16,836 bases of DNA from Treponema sp. (GTDB lineage Bacteria; Spirochaetota; Spirochaetia; Treponematales; Treponemataceae): positions 1 to 16,836 of the forward strand of contig JAITOJ010000077.1 in NCBI GenBank assembly GCA_031290005.1. The letters are read 5' to 3'. Of the stretch, positions 1-7,775 are shown one piece after another (the first letter of the stretch is position 1; the number at the start of each line of letters is the position of its first letter). Both the position numbers and the translations under genes were made by a program. The notes below the pieces were generated by a model. That model was not told the origin of the DNA, searched no databases, and was given only the letters and a program-made list of their open reading frames with translations.

Positions 1-1
1 T

Positions 2-239
2 GAAAATGGTGAATCGTTACCAAGGCCGAGTAATCTGATTGATGTGATGCCTGAGCAGTCGGATGGGTTTGTGTCGCTGGTGTATATCGACACAGAACAG
101 TTTCAGCACAACTACGAAATAAAATCGGTAAAAAAGACCCTGACTATTCCGTCCTGGCTCAAGTCCGGCGGCGGAAAAAAAGCGTGTCAATTTCTCCGCC
201 ACTCTGAAAGACGCGCTGCTTGAAAGAATTGCCCGGTGA
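2..239 (+). pseudogene. HicB-type antitoxin, 3' part, frameshifted
   Basis: This is the C-terminal part of a HicB-family type II antitoxin, which normally neutralises the HicA mRNA interferase and represses its own operon. The gene begins before the window. In the frame starting at base 2, residues read ENGESLPRPSNLIDVMPEQ and then a stretch ending KSVKKTLTIPSWLKSGGG, typical of the end of the HicB partial RNase-H-like fold and the start of the C-terminal DNA-binding part. That frame stops at 221-223. From base 186, shifted by one base, the expected C-terminus VNFSATLKDALLERIAR follows and ends at TGA 237-239. The slip lies at or near the A7 run at 175-181; A6 would restore one frame. No hicA is seen, but it could lie upstream of the window. 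It is either a decayed addiction module or a homopolymer sequencing error. The family call is firm; the broken state is less certain. Confidence 0.8.
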
Positions 240-281
240 AGAATTTGAAGCCGTGGCGGATTTTTTTTACTAAGCCCCCCG

Positions 282-311
282 TTGACACAACCCCAATCCC
301 CTCTGTATAGT
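282..311 (+). promoter_or_regulatory. Sigma-70-type promoter for flhA
   Basis: A perfect -35 box TTGACA at 282-287 is followed after 18 bases by TATAGT at 306-311. Transcription would start near 318, giving a leader of about 37 bases. It would serve flhA and probably the close-packed genes downstream. Confidence 0.7.
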
Positions 312-354
312 ACTGTGAGAGGGAATAGTATACATATGCGCGGGTGGGAGATAC

Positions 355-2433
355 ATGGCGGACACAACAAATAGAATAGCGCTTCCCAAGCTGACGCCGG
401 ATTTTGCGGTAGCCATTGCCGCGGTGGTGGTGGTGATGATGCTCATTATCCCTCTGCCTACGGTGCTGCTGGATGTCTTTATGGCATTGAACCTCCTTTT
501 TGCCCTGCTGGTGCTCCTGACCTCCTTTTATATCCGCCGGGCAATCGACTTTTCGTCTTTTCCTACGGTGCTGCTGGTGCTCACCCTCTTTGGCATCGGG
601 CTGAACGTATCGTCCACCCGGCTGATTCTGTCCCAGGGGCAGGACTTTAACGGAATGATGGTGCGCGCCTTCTCCCAGTTCGTGGTGGGAGCCAGCGGAA
701 CCCAGGGGCTGGCCATCGGGTTTGTCATCTTTATCATCCTGATTGCGGTGCAGGCCATTGTGATTACCAAAGGGGCCACCCGTGTGGCCGAAGTGGCGGC
801 CCGGTTCACCCTGGACGCCATGCCCACCAAACAGATGGGCATCCAGACCGAGTACAGCAACGGCGCCATCACCGAGGAGGAGGCCCGAAAACGCAAGACC
901 GAAGTCCAGCAGGAAGCGGACTTTTATGGCGCCATGGACGGTTCCTCAAAATTCGTTTCCGGCAACGTGAAGCTGGGCATCTTTATTACCGTCATCAACC
1001 TGGTGGTGGGCCTTATCTTCGGCATGGCGCTCCGGGGCGAGCCTTTTTTGGTGGCAATCCAGACCTACGCCGCGCTCACCATTGGGGACGGACTTCTGGC
1101 CCAGCTCCCCTCGCTTTTGGTTTCCGTGGCCACGGGCATCATCGTCACCCGCACCGCTTCGGACGTGTCCCTGGGAGAGAATATCCAGAAGCAGTTTTCC
1201 CAGAGCGCCCTCATCTATTACGTGGGCGGCGCTACTCTGGGGGTCATCGGGGTGCTGCCGGGGTTCCCCTGGTATGTGCTCATCCCTATGGGAGCGCTGC
1301 TCATCTATTTTGCCCGGCGGCTGCAAACTATGGAGAAGACCAAGGCGGCCACTGCCGGAGCCGCCGCTCCTGCTCCCAAGAATGCCGCCCCGTCCCCGGA
1401 AATCGGGCCCATCGCGCCCCTTGACCCCCTGTCCCTGGAACTGGGCTTTGCCCTGATTCCCCTGGTGGACAAGGAAAACGGCGCGGAACTGTTGGAGCGG
1501 GTCACTCGCATCAGGCGGGAAGCGGGGCTTGACCTGGGCCTCATGGTTCCTAAAATCCGCATCATCGACAACATGCGGCTGGAACCGGAAGAATACTGTT
1601 TCAAAATCAAGGGCGTGGAAGCGGGCCGGAGCCGCATCCGCATGGGCCGCTATATGTGCATGAACACCGGAGGCGTCACCGAAGAAATCGAAGGCGAAGC
1701 CACTACCGACCCGGCATTCGGGCTTCCGGCAATCTGGGTGCGGGAGGAACTGCGGGACAAGGCCGAACTTGCGGGCTACGCCGTGGTTGACCCGCCGACC
1801 ATCATCGCCACTCATCTGACGGAAATCATCAAGAGCCACGCCTCGGAAATCCTGGGCCGCCAGGAAGTGCAGTCCATTATCGAGGGTATAAAAAAAGACT
1901 ACCCCGCGGTGGTGGAAGAAGTGAACAAGATTTTCTCTCTGGGAGAAATACAGAAGGTTTTGCAGGGACTTCTGCGGGAGCAGGTGTCCATCAGGAACAT
2001 GGTGGTCATTCTGGAAACCCTGGCGGATTACGGGCCGGTGACCAAAAAGGCGGATGTGCTGGTGGAAAAAGTGCGCCAGGCCCTGGGCCGGCAAATCTGT
2101 CTGCAATACGCCGGCAACGACCATGTGCTCCATGTGCTCACGGTGGCGCCGGATTTCCTGTCCAAGCTGCTTGACAGCCGTATCGACACGGTGAACGGCC
2201 CTCTGGCCGCTCTTGACCCGGCTTTGCAGCGCGCCTGGATTTCCGCCCTCAGTTCCGCCATCGCGGCGGTGCGGGACAAGGGCTTTGTGCCGGTCATTCT
2301 GTGTCCCCAGGAAACCCGAATTTTAATCAAGACCAGTTCCGAGCGGGAGATGCCCAATCTGGTGATTCTTTCAATTCCGGAAATCCCCAATGATATTAAG
2401 GTGGAGTCTCTGGGGGAGGTGCATGTTGGATAA
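355..2433 (+). CDS. flhA: Flagellar type III export gate protein FlhA
   Basis: FlhA is the large inner-membrane subunit of the flagellar protein export gate. Its membrane part conducts ions and its cytoplasmic part docks chaperone-substrate complexes. The 692 residues match the usual family length. The membrane region covers about residues 16-320. The family signature lies near residues 61-92 (RRAIDFSSFPTVLLVLTLFG onward), and the conserved loop RVAEVAARFTLDAMPTKQ at 143-160. TIGDGLLAQLPSLLVSVATG at 242-261 keeps the conserved membrane Asp (D245). An Ala/Pro-rich linker (about 330-355) leads to the cytoplasmic domain. The start ATG 355 has GGGAG at 346-350. One oddity is the normally conserved GD after KFVRG, which here reads KFVSGN, so N204 replaces the Asp equivalent to Salmonella D208. 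The gene is the first of a tightly packed row, and its 3' end overlaps flhF by 11 bases. Confidence 0.97.
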   Translation: MADTTNRIALPKLTPDFAVAIAAVVVVMMLIIPLPTVLLDVFMALNLLFALLVLLTSFYIRRAIDFSSFPTVLLVLTLFGIGLNVSSTRLILSQGQDFNGMMVRAFSQFVVGASGTQGLAIGFVIFIILIAVQAIVITKGATRVAEVAARFTLDAMPTKQMGIQTEYSNGAITEEEARKRKTEVQQEADFYGAMDGSSKFVSGNVKLGIFITVINLVVGLIFGMALRGEPFLVAIQTYAALTIGDGLLAQLPSLLVSVATGIIVTRTASDVSLGENIQKQFSQSALIYYVGGATLGVIGVLPGFPWYVLIPMGALLIYFARRLQTMEKTKAATAGAAAPAPKNAAPSPEIGPIAPLDPLSLELGFALIPLVDKENGAELLERVTRIRREAGLDLGLMVPKIRIIDNMRLEPEEYCFKIKGVEAGRSRIRMGRYMCMNTGGVTEEIEGEATTDPAFGLPAIWVREELRDKAELAGYAVVDPPTIIATHLTEIIKSHASEILGRQEVQSIIEGIKKDYPAVVEEVNKIFSLGEIQKVLQGLLREQVSIRNMVVILETLADYGPVTKKADVLVEKVRQALGRQICLQYAGNDHVLHVLTVAPDFLSKLLDSRIDTVNGPLAALDPALQRAWISALSSAIAAVRDKGFVPVILCPQETRILIKTSSEREMPNLVILSIPEIPNDIKVESLGEVHVG

Positions 2434-3625
2434 ACGGGAGACAGGAGAGCTTAAAATTCAGGGCAACACCTATGAAGAATGTTTGCAAGAACTCCGGAAA
2501 CGGTACGAACTCAACAATTATTTTATTGACAAGAAACGCCAAATTTCCGCCGGCGGTATAAAAGGGTTCTTTGGAAAAACCAAATGGGAGGTTATCTACC
2601 GGCTTTTGGCTCCCGTCAGGCCGCGCTATACCGCAAAACCTGCCGCCGGGGAAGAGGGCGATGATTTTGACCAGCAAAAACAGCGGGTACTCAATATCGC
2701 GGGCAAGGCGCCGAATCCTCAGTTGGACGCAATTTCCAGGATGATCAAAGACCTGGATTCCAAGGTCACTACCCTGGCATCGGATAAACCCGCTGTCACG
2801 TCGGAGCACCCGGCAATTCAGAGAGTCGCCGGGATTCTTGAATCGAACGAATTTACCCCCTCAATTGTGAAAAACATTGCCCGGCGGCTCAAGCAGGAAC
2901 TGACTCTTGAAGAACTGGATAATGAAGAGACAGTGCAGGAACGGATGGCTTTCTGGATTGGGGAACTGATTAAAGTTGAGAGCCCTCCGGTAGCGGAAAA
3001 AAACCTCCGGGTTATTGTGCTGGTGGGACCCACCGGGGAAGGAAAAACCACTACCATTGCCAAGTTGGCCGCGGCATACCGGAAGAAAGATTCTGCCGAA
3101 CATGAACACCAGATTTGTATGATAACCATCGACCAGTTGCGAGTCGCCGCGGGCAGACAGGTTGAGACCTATGCGCGGGTGCTGAAAACAGATTTTGCTT
3201 CCGGTAATTCCGCAAAGGATATCCGGGAAATTGTGGCGGGGAACGACAAACTTGACGTGCTTCTCATTGATACCGCCGGTTACAGTCCCAATGATTTCGG
3301 AAGAATCGGACAGATGCGGGAAATCCTTAATATACCGGAGCTACGTCCGGAAATCTATCTGGTGGTTTCGGCTTCAAAAAAGACCGGAGATTTGCTCAAT
3401 ATTATTAAAAATTATGAATTGTTTAATTGCAAGGCGGTAATTGTTACAAAACTGGACGAAACGGATCGTATCGGCAATGTGGTGAGCGCTCTGGCCGAGA
3501 AAAATAAAGCTGTGGCCTATGTTACCACAGGGCAAACAGTTTCCAGCGACATAAAAGTTGCGGAGCCGCTTGATTTTTTACACAAACTTGCCGATATAAA
3601 GATACGGAGTGTAGAAAATGGATGA
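2423..3625 (+). CDS. flhF: Flagellar biosynthesis SRP-type GTPase FlhF
   Basis: FlhF is a membrane-associated GTPase of the SRP family that sets the place and number of flagella. It forms a GTP-bound homodimer and is switched off by FlhG. The chosen start ATG 2423 has GGGGGAGG at 2412-2419; the ATG at 2390 lies deep inside flhA without a ribosome binding site. The product has 400 residues: a basic N-terminal part (1-75), a linker, an N domain (about 125-190) and a G domain. G1 is GPTGEGKTTTIAKLA near 202-216, then DQLRVAAGRQVETYA near 237-251, DTAG at 283-286, and TKLDET near 342-347 for guanine recognition. The usual DTAGR is DTAGY, and the Thr after Asp in the second motif is Gln. The gene overlaps flhA by 11 bases and flhG by 8, suggesting translational coupling. 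Confidence 0.95.
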   Translation: MLDKRETGELKIQGNTYEECLQELRKRYELNNYFIDKKRQISAGGIKGFFGKTKWEVIYRLLAPVRPRYTAKPAAGEEGDDFDQQKQRVLNIAGKAPNPQLDAISRMIKDLDSKVTTLASDKPAVTSEHPAIQRVAGILESNEFTPSIVKNIARRLKQELTLEELDNEETVQERMAFWIGELIKVESPPVAEKNLRVIVLVGPTGEGKTTTIAKLAAAYRKKDSAEHEHQICMITIDQLRVAAGRQVETYARVLKTDFASGNSAKDIREIVAGNDKLDVLLIDTAGYSPNDFGRIGQMREILNIPELRPEIYLVVSASKKTGDLLNIIKNYELFNCKAVIVTKLDETDRIGNVVSALAEKNKAVAYVTTGQTVSSDIKVAEPLDFLHKLADIKIRSVENG

Positions 3626-4490
3626 GCAGGCTACGGAATTACGCCAGATGATGGCGAACAGAGGATTGTCGAAGAAAAAGGACGGAGTGCATAAAACACG
3701 AATTGTTGCGGTCACCAGCGGCAAGGGCGGGGTGGGGAAGACCAATCTGGCCATCAACATGGCGATTGCCTATGCGGATCTGGGAAAAAAAGTTGTCCTT
3801 ATCGACGGCGATTTGGGCATGGCCAACGTAAACGTTATTCTGAATATTGTCCCGAAATACAACCTGCTCCATGTTATCAGCCGTCAGCGCAAAATGAGCG
3901 AAATCATCATTGATACCGAATTCGGTATCCGGTTTATCGCCGGAGCAAACGGATTTTCTTCCATAGCCAACTTGAGCGAGGATGAGCTTAACTATTTTGC
4001 CGAAGAATTCGCCACCATCGGCAATGCGGACATCATTATCATTGATACGGGCGCGGGAATCGCCAAAAACGTGCTTCAGTTCATCGCCGCCTCGGACGAG
4101 GTTTTTGTGGTTACCACTCCGGAACCCACGGCGATTACCGACGCCTATGGGATTATCAAGATTATCGCCACGGAATTGGTGAACCGTGACCTTCATCTCA
4201 AGCTGCTGGTGAACCGGGTGCATTCCGCGGATGAAGGCAAGCGAATTTCTGACCGGATTATCAATATCGCCGCCCAATTTCTGAATTGCAAGGTGGATTA
4301 TCTGGGTTTTGTGTATGAAGACCCTGCGGTGACCAATGCGGTCATCCGGCAAAAACCTTTTATTGTGGTTAATCCCGCTTCCAAGTCCTCGGTGTGCGTC
4401 AAGCATATTATCGGGCGCATAGAAAAGGGAGGCGCCGCCAGTACGGCGGGGGTTTCCCGGTTCCTGAAAAAATTTCTTGAAAAGAACTGA
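3618..4490 (+). CDS. flhG: FlhG/FleN MinD-like ATPase, regulator of FlhF
   Basis: FlhG (FleN, YlxH) is a MinD/ParA-family ATPase that limits flagellar number by stimulating FlhF GTP hydrolysis. The N-terminus reads MDEQATELRQMM, which fits the FlhG activator motif DQAxxLR needed for contact with FlhF. The deviant Walker A motif SGKGGVGKTN lies at 34-43, with both signature lysines. Switch I/Walker A' is DGDLGMANVNVIL from residue 63, Walker B/switch II is DTGAGI at 143-148, and TTPEPTAITDAY at 166-177 is typical of the family. The protein has 290 residues, a normal length. Its start ATG 3618 lies inside the end of flhF with GGAG at 3606-3609. Its stop overlaps the cmk start in TGATG. The preserved FlhF-contact motif suggests a working FlhF/FlhG pair. 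Confidence 0.95.
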   Translation: MDEQATELRQMMANRGLSKKKDGVHKTRIVAVTSGKGGVGKTNLAINMAIAYADLGKKVVLIDGDLGMANVNVILNIVPKYNLLHVISRQRKMSEIIIDTEFGIRFIAGANGFSSIANLSEDELNYFAEEFATIGNADIIIIDTGAGIAKNVLQFIAASDEVFVVTTPEPTAITDAYGIIKIIATELVNRDLHLKLLVNRVHSADEGKRISDRIINIAAQFLNCKVDYLGFVYEDPAVTNAVIRQKPFIVVNPASKSSVCVKHIIGRIEKGGAASTAGVSRFLKKFLEKN

Positions 4491-5122
4491 TGGTTATCGC
4501 TATTGACGGCCCCGCCGGTTCGGGCAAAAGCACTGTGGCAAAACTCATCGCCCAACGGCTGGGTATCACATTCTTGAATTCCGGCAGTTTTTACCGGGGG
4601 ATCACCCTATGTGTGCTCCGCGCGAGCTTGGACTACCGGGACCAGGAAGCGGTGCTGGCCCTGGCGGAAAGCCTGGCTATGGAATACCGCCAATCCCGGC
4701 TGGTCATAAACGGCGAGGACGTGGAAGGCCTGCTGCATTCTGACGCGGTGGACGCCCTGGTGTCTCCGGTGTCGGCCATTGTACCCCTGCGTCATCTGGT
4801 GAACCGGAAAATTCGGGAGATTGCCCAGTCCATCAGCGTTGTCTGCGAAGGCCGAGACATGACCACCGTGGTGTTTCCCGGAGCGGACTACAAGTTCTAT
4901 TTGGACGCCTCATCCCGGGCGCGCGCCCTCCGGCGCTTTAACCAGGGGGTCAGCAGCTTGAGTCTGGAAGAAATCGAGGAATCCATCCAGGAACGGGACG
5001 AGAAAGACAAAAAAAAGGCCGAAGGGGCATTAAAAATCGCTCCTAAGGCGGAATATATTGACACATCGGACTTGACGCTTGATGAAGTTTGTGCAATAAT
5101 AGTAAACAAATTTACTTTATAA
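4490..5122 (+). CDS. cmk: Cytidylate kinase
   Basis: This enzyme transfers phosphate from ATP to CMP or dCMP in the cytoplasm, feeding CTP and dCTP synthesis. The P-loop GPAGSGKST lies at residues 7-15. FLNSGSFYRGITL at 28-40 replaces the more usual FLDTGAMYRAVTL. VNGEDV-like INGEDV is at 73-78, VSPVSAIVPLR at 91-101, and EGRDMTTVVFPGADYKFYLDA at 120-140 is the conserved GRD region. RARALRRF and ERDEKDKKK form the arginine/lysine-rich lid. IDTSDLTLDEV near 190-200 matches the family C-terminus. At 210 residues it is slightly short. The start shares one base with the flhG stop, so it is translationally coupled to the flagellar genes. rpsA follows after 9 bases; cmk-rpsA adjacency is common in bacteria. 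Confidence 0.95.
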   Translation: MVIAIDGPAGSGKSTVAKLIAQRLGITFLNSGSFYRGITLCVLRASLDYRDQEAVLALAESLAMEYRQSRLVINGEDVEGLLHSDAVDALVSPVSAIVPLRHLVNRKIREIAQSISVVCEGRDMTTVVFPGADYKFYLDASSRARALRRFNQGVSSLSLEEIEESIQERDEKDKKKAEGALKIAPKAEYIDTSDLTLDEVCAIIVNKFTL

Positions 5123-5131
5123 GGGTTTTCT

Positions 5132-6850
5132 ATGGAGCAGATGGAAGTGGGAAAGGATGAAGTTTTGGAATCCCAGGATGACATTCAGGCACAATTGCAG
5201 GAAAAGTATTTTAAGAGCTTTGAATCTCTTGAAGAAGGCCAGTTGGTAGCGGGGATGGTCGTGCAGATTACCCCCGACCAGGTCTTTGTTGACGTGGGCT
5301 ATAAGTCGGAAGGCAAGATTCCCACCAACGAGTTTGGGGAGCTGCCCAAACTCGGCGATACCGTACCGGTGGTGCTGGTTTCAAAGGAAGGCAAACACGG
5401 CGAGGTGATTGTCTCCAAGCAAAAGGCGGACCTCAAGCAGCTTTGGAAGAATCTCAGGCAGGCGGTTCAGGATACGACCCCCGTGGAAGCGACGATTGTC
5501 AGGACCATCAAGGGCGGATACGATGTAGATTTGGGCAACGGCATTCACGCCTTCCTGCCCATCAGTCGGGCGGACATACAAAAAGTGGAAAAACCGGAAA
5601 GTTTAATCGGTCTCAAAGATTTGTTCTATATTGAGCGGCTCTATTCGGACAACAAGCAGAATGTGGTGGTGAACCGCCGAAAATACCTGGAAGATCTGGT
5701 GGAAACCAAGCGCAATCAATTTTTTGAAAATGCTGTCATTGGCGAAACGGTCAAGGGCACGGTGAAGAGTTTTACCAGTTTTGGGGCCTTTATCGACTTG
5801 GGCGGGTTCGACGGACTCCTGCATATTAACGACATGAGCTGGGGCCACGTAACCCGGCCAAAGGAATTTGTGCGCAAGGGTCAGGAAATCGAACTCAAAC
5901 TCATCCGGCTGGAACCGGAGGAAAAGCGGATTAATCTTTCCCTCAAGCATTTTACCGAAGACCCCTGGCTCCACTTTGAGGAAAAATACCATGTGGGCGA
6001 TGTGGTCAAGGGCACGGTGACCAAACTCACCGACTTCGGAGCTTTCATCGAATTAGAAGAAGGCATTGAGGGCCTGGCGCACATCAGTGAGTTTTCCTGG
6101 GTCAAGAAGATTAACAAGCCCGGAGACATGCTTAAGGGCAGTGACGAAGTTGAATGTATGGTTCTGGGTTACGATATTCAGGCGGGCCGGGTGTCCCTGG
6201 GACTCAAACAGGTGACTGATAACCCACTGGATAACTTGGCGGAAAAATACCCTGTGGGCATGAAGCTGACCCGCAAGGTGGTGAAGATTACCAACGCCGG
6301 GGCGTTTATTGAGCTTGAGGAAGGCATTGACGGGTTCCTCCATGCGGACGATATTTCCTGGACAAAGAAAGTGCGGTATCCGGGCAGCGAGTTGACGGTC
6401 GGTCAGGAAGTGGAAATCATGGTAGTAGAGAACAACCCGGAGGAACGCCGGGTGCGGTTAAGCATCAGGCACCTGACCGATGACCCGTGGGTAAAGTTCA
6501 TGGCGGATTACAAACCCGGTTCGGTGCTGGAAGGGGAAATCGTTTCAATTACCGATTTTGGTATGTTTGTCCGCGCTCCGGGCGGTATTGAGGGCCTGGT
6601 GAACAAGGTAAACCTGACGGAAAGCCGGGAAGAGACTTTTGAGGAAGCGGTCAAGAAATACAATGTGGGCGACAAGATTACGGTCTTTGTGGCGGATGTC
6701 AATCCGGAAAGACAAAAGGCCGCGTTCTCGGTGCGCGAGGTGAAGAAACGGCAGGAACGGGACGAGATTGCTCAGTATATGTCTTCCGGCAGCGAAGATG
6801 ATAACGGGGCCTTTACCCTCGGTGACTTCCTGAAAAATAAAAATAACTGA
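5132..6850 (+). CDS. rpsA: 30S ribosomal protein S1
   Basis: Ribosomal protein S1 binds mRNA on the small subunit and helps initiation on structured or weakly marked messages. The 572 residues contain six S1-type OB-fold repeats, at about 34-98, 116-182, 202-272, 287-359, 375-446 and 462-537. Repeats 3 to 6 are the clearest, each with a GxVxxxxxFGAFI-like core and a GLxHxSxxSW-like turn; the first two are more divergent, as is usual for the ribosome-binding end. The tail is acidic and ends FTLGDFLKNK. The start ATG 5132 has AAGGG at 5121-5125 with 6 bases spacing, and the cmk stop is just upstream. An internal ATG three codons later is possible but less well spaced. Confidence 0.96.
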   Translation: MEQMEVGKDEVLESQDDIQAQLQEKYFKSFESLEEGQLVAGMVVQITPDQVFVDVGYKSEGKIPTNEFGELPKLGDTVPVVLVSKEGKHGEVIVSKQKADLKQLWKNLRQAVQDTTPVEATIVRTIKGGYDVDLGNGIHAFLPISRADIQKVEKPESLIGLKDLFYIERLYSDNKQNVVVNRRKYLEDLVETKRNQFFENAVIGETVKGTVKSFTSFGAFIDLGGFDGLLHINDMSWGHVTRPKEFVRKGQEIELKLIRLEPEEKRINLSLKHFTEDPWLHFEEKYHVGDVVKGTVTKLTDFGAFIELEEGIEGLAHISEFSWVKKINKPGDMLKGSDEVECMVLGYDIQAGRVSLGLKQVTDNPLDNLAEKYPVGMKLTRKVVKITNAGAFIELEEGIDGFLHADDISWTKKVRYPGSELTVGQEVEIMVVENNPEERRVRLSIRHLTDDPWVKFMADYKPGSVLEGEIVSITDFGMFVRAPGGIEGLVNKVNLTESREETFEEAVKKYNVGDKITVFVADVNPERQKAAFSVREVKKRQERDEIAQYMSSGSEDDNGAFTLGDFLKNKNN

Positions 6851-6855
6851 GTTGA

Positions 6856-7770
6856 ATGTCTGTGTGTGTCAGTGAAAACAAGATAATGCAGGATTTATTC
6901 CTCGTTGCCGCGGAAGCGGCAAAAACGGATTTGCCGGTGTTGATTTTCGGTGAAAGCGGTAGCGGCAAGTCACGTTTGGCGGAATATATCCATCAGAAAA
7001 GCGGTCGGGCGGCAAAGTCCCTGGGTTGTGTGCGTTGCGGAGGCGTGTCGCCTGTCATGTGGGAGCGGGAATTTCGGGATGTCCTTGTGTCCTGCGCGGA
7101 CGGGACTTTGTTTCTGGAAGAGATAAGCTCCCTGTCTGCGGGGGCACAAAAGCAGCTTTTGACGGCCCTTAAAGGCGGCTTTTTTGAAGATCCGGATACG
7201 GGGGCAAAAATCCCGGTACGTTTGCGGATTATTGCTGCCGCTGCCCGGGATATGGAGAGTCTGGTGGAGGGGGGAGATTTTTTAAGCGATTTGTATTACC
7301 GGCTCAATGTGTTTCCCTTGTTTGTGCCGCCCCTTCGCAAACGGCAGGAGGATATTGCGCCGTTGGCGCAATTGTTCCTTGACAAATATGGGAAGGAAAA
7401 AGGTTTTGCCGGTTTTTCCGAAGAAGCTCTGGGAACCCTGCAAGCGTGCCGCTGGCCGGGAAATATCCGGGAGCTGGAAAACGCCGTGCAGCGGGGCTGC
7501 GCTTTTGGAACAGCGCCGTTTATTCAGGCCAGGGATTTGCGTCTGCAAATCCGATTTTCCGGCTATGCGCTTGCTTTGAGAGGAGATGATGAGGAACAGG
7601 ACAAGTCTTTGAAGACTGCCTTGACGCACTTCAAAAAGGCTTACCTTACGCGGATTTTGAATGAAACGGCCTGGAATCAGACCAGAGCCGCAAAGGTTCT
7701 CGATATTCAACGCACCTATGTGTCACGGTTATTACGGGAACTTAAAATACGGGAAATAAAACAGGAGTAA
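6856..7770 (+). CDS. Degenerate sigma-54 activator-like AAA+ protein with Fis-type HTH
   Basis: The 304 residues carry an AAA+ domain of the bacterial enhancer-binding (NtrC) type and a C-terminal Fis-type helix-turn-helix, with no receiver or sensor domain. Walker A is GESGSGKS at 32-39, and Walker B is LFLEEI at 85-90 (usually LFLDEI). DLYYRLNVFPLFVPPLRKR spans 145-163, sensor II WPGNIRELENAVQR spans 200-213, and the HTH spans about 272-298 (QTRAAKVLDIQRTYVSRLLR). The Walker A to Walker B distance is about 20 residues shorter than usual, and the GAFTGA loop that contacts sigma-54 is absent. Sensor I ATNRDL reads AAARDM, and the first arginine of FREDLYYR is replaced (FLSDLYYR). It may therefore bind DNA without activating sigma-54; this is inference. 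The start at 6856 is 5 bases after the rpsA stop and lacks a good ribosome binding site, suggesting coupling. Confidence 0.8.
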   Translation: MSVCVSENKIMQDLFLVAAEAAKTDLPVLIFGESGSGKSRLAEYIHQKSGRAAKSLGCVRCGGVSPVMWEREFRDVLVSCADGTLFLEEISSLSAGAQKQLLTALKGGFFEDPDTGAKIPVRLRIIAAAARDMESLVEGGDFLSDLYYRLNVFPLFVPPLRKRQEDIAPLAQLFLDKYGKEKGFAGFSEEALGTLQACRWPGNIRELENAVQRGCAFGTAPFIQARDLRLQIRFSGYALALRGDDEEQDKSLKTALTHFKKAYLTRILNETAWNQTRAAKVLDIQRTYVSRLLRELKIREIKQE

Positions 7771-7775
7771 GAGAC

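Noticed and set aside
251..268. Intrinsic terminator after the HicB remnant
   Set aside because: There is a T8 tract, but the preceding possible stem is only three base pairs.
17..370. Minus-strand frame covering the HicB remnant and the flhA promoter
   Set aside because: No ribosome binding site or recognisable content; it runs across the clear plus-strand promoter and HicB remnant.
946..2133. Long minus-strand reading frame opposite flhA
   Set aside because: It mirrors flhA codons, has a His/Gly/Gln-rich composition typical of antisense frames, and resembles no protein; flhA itself is certain.
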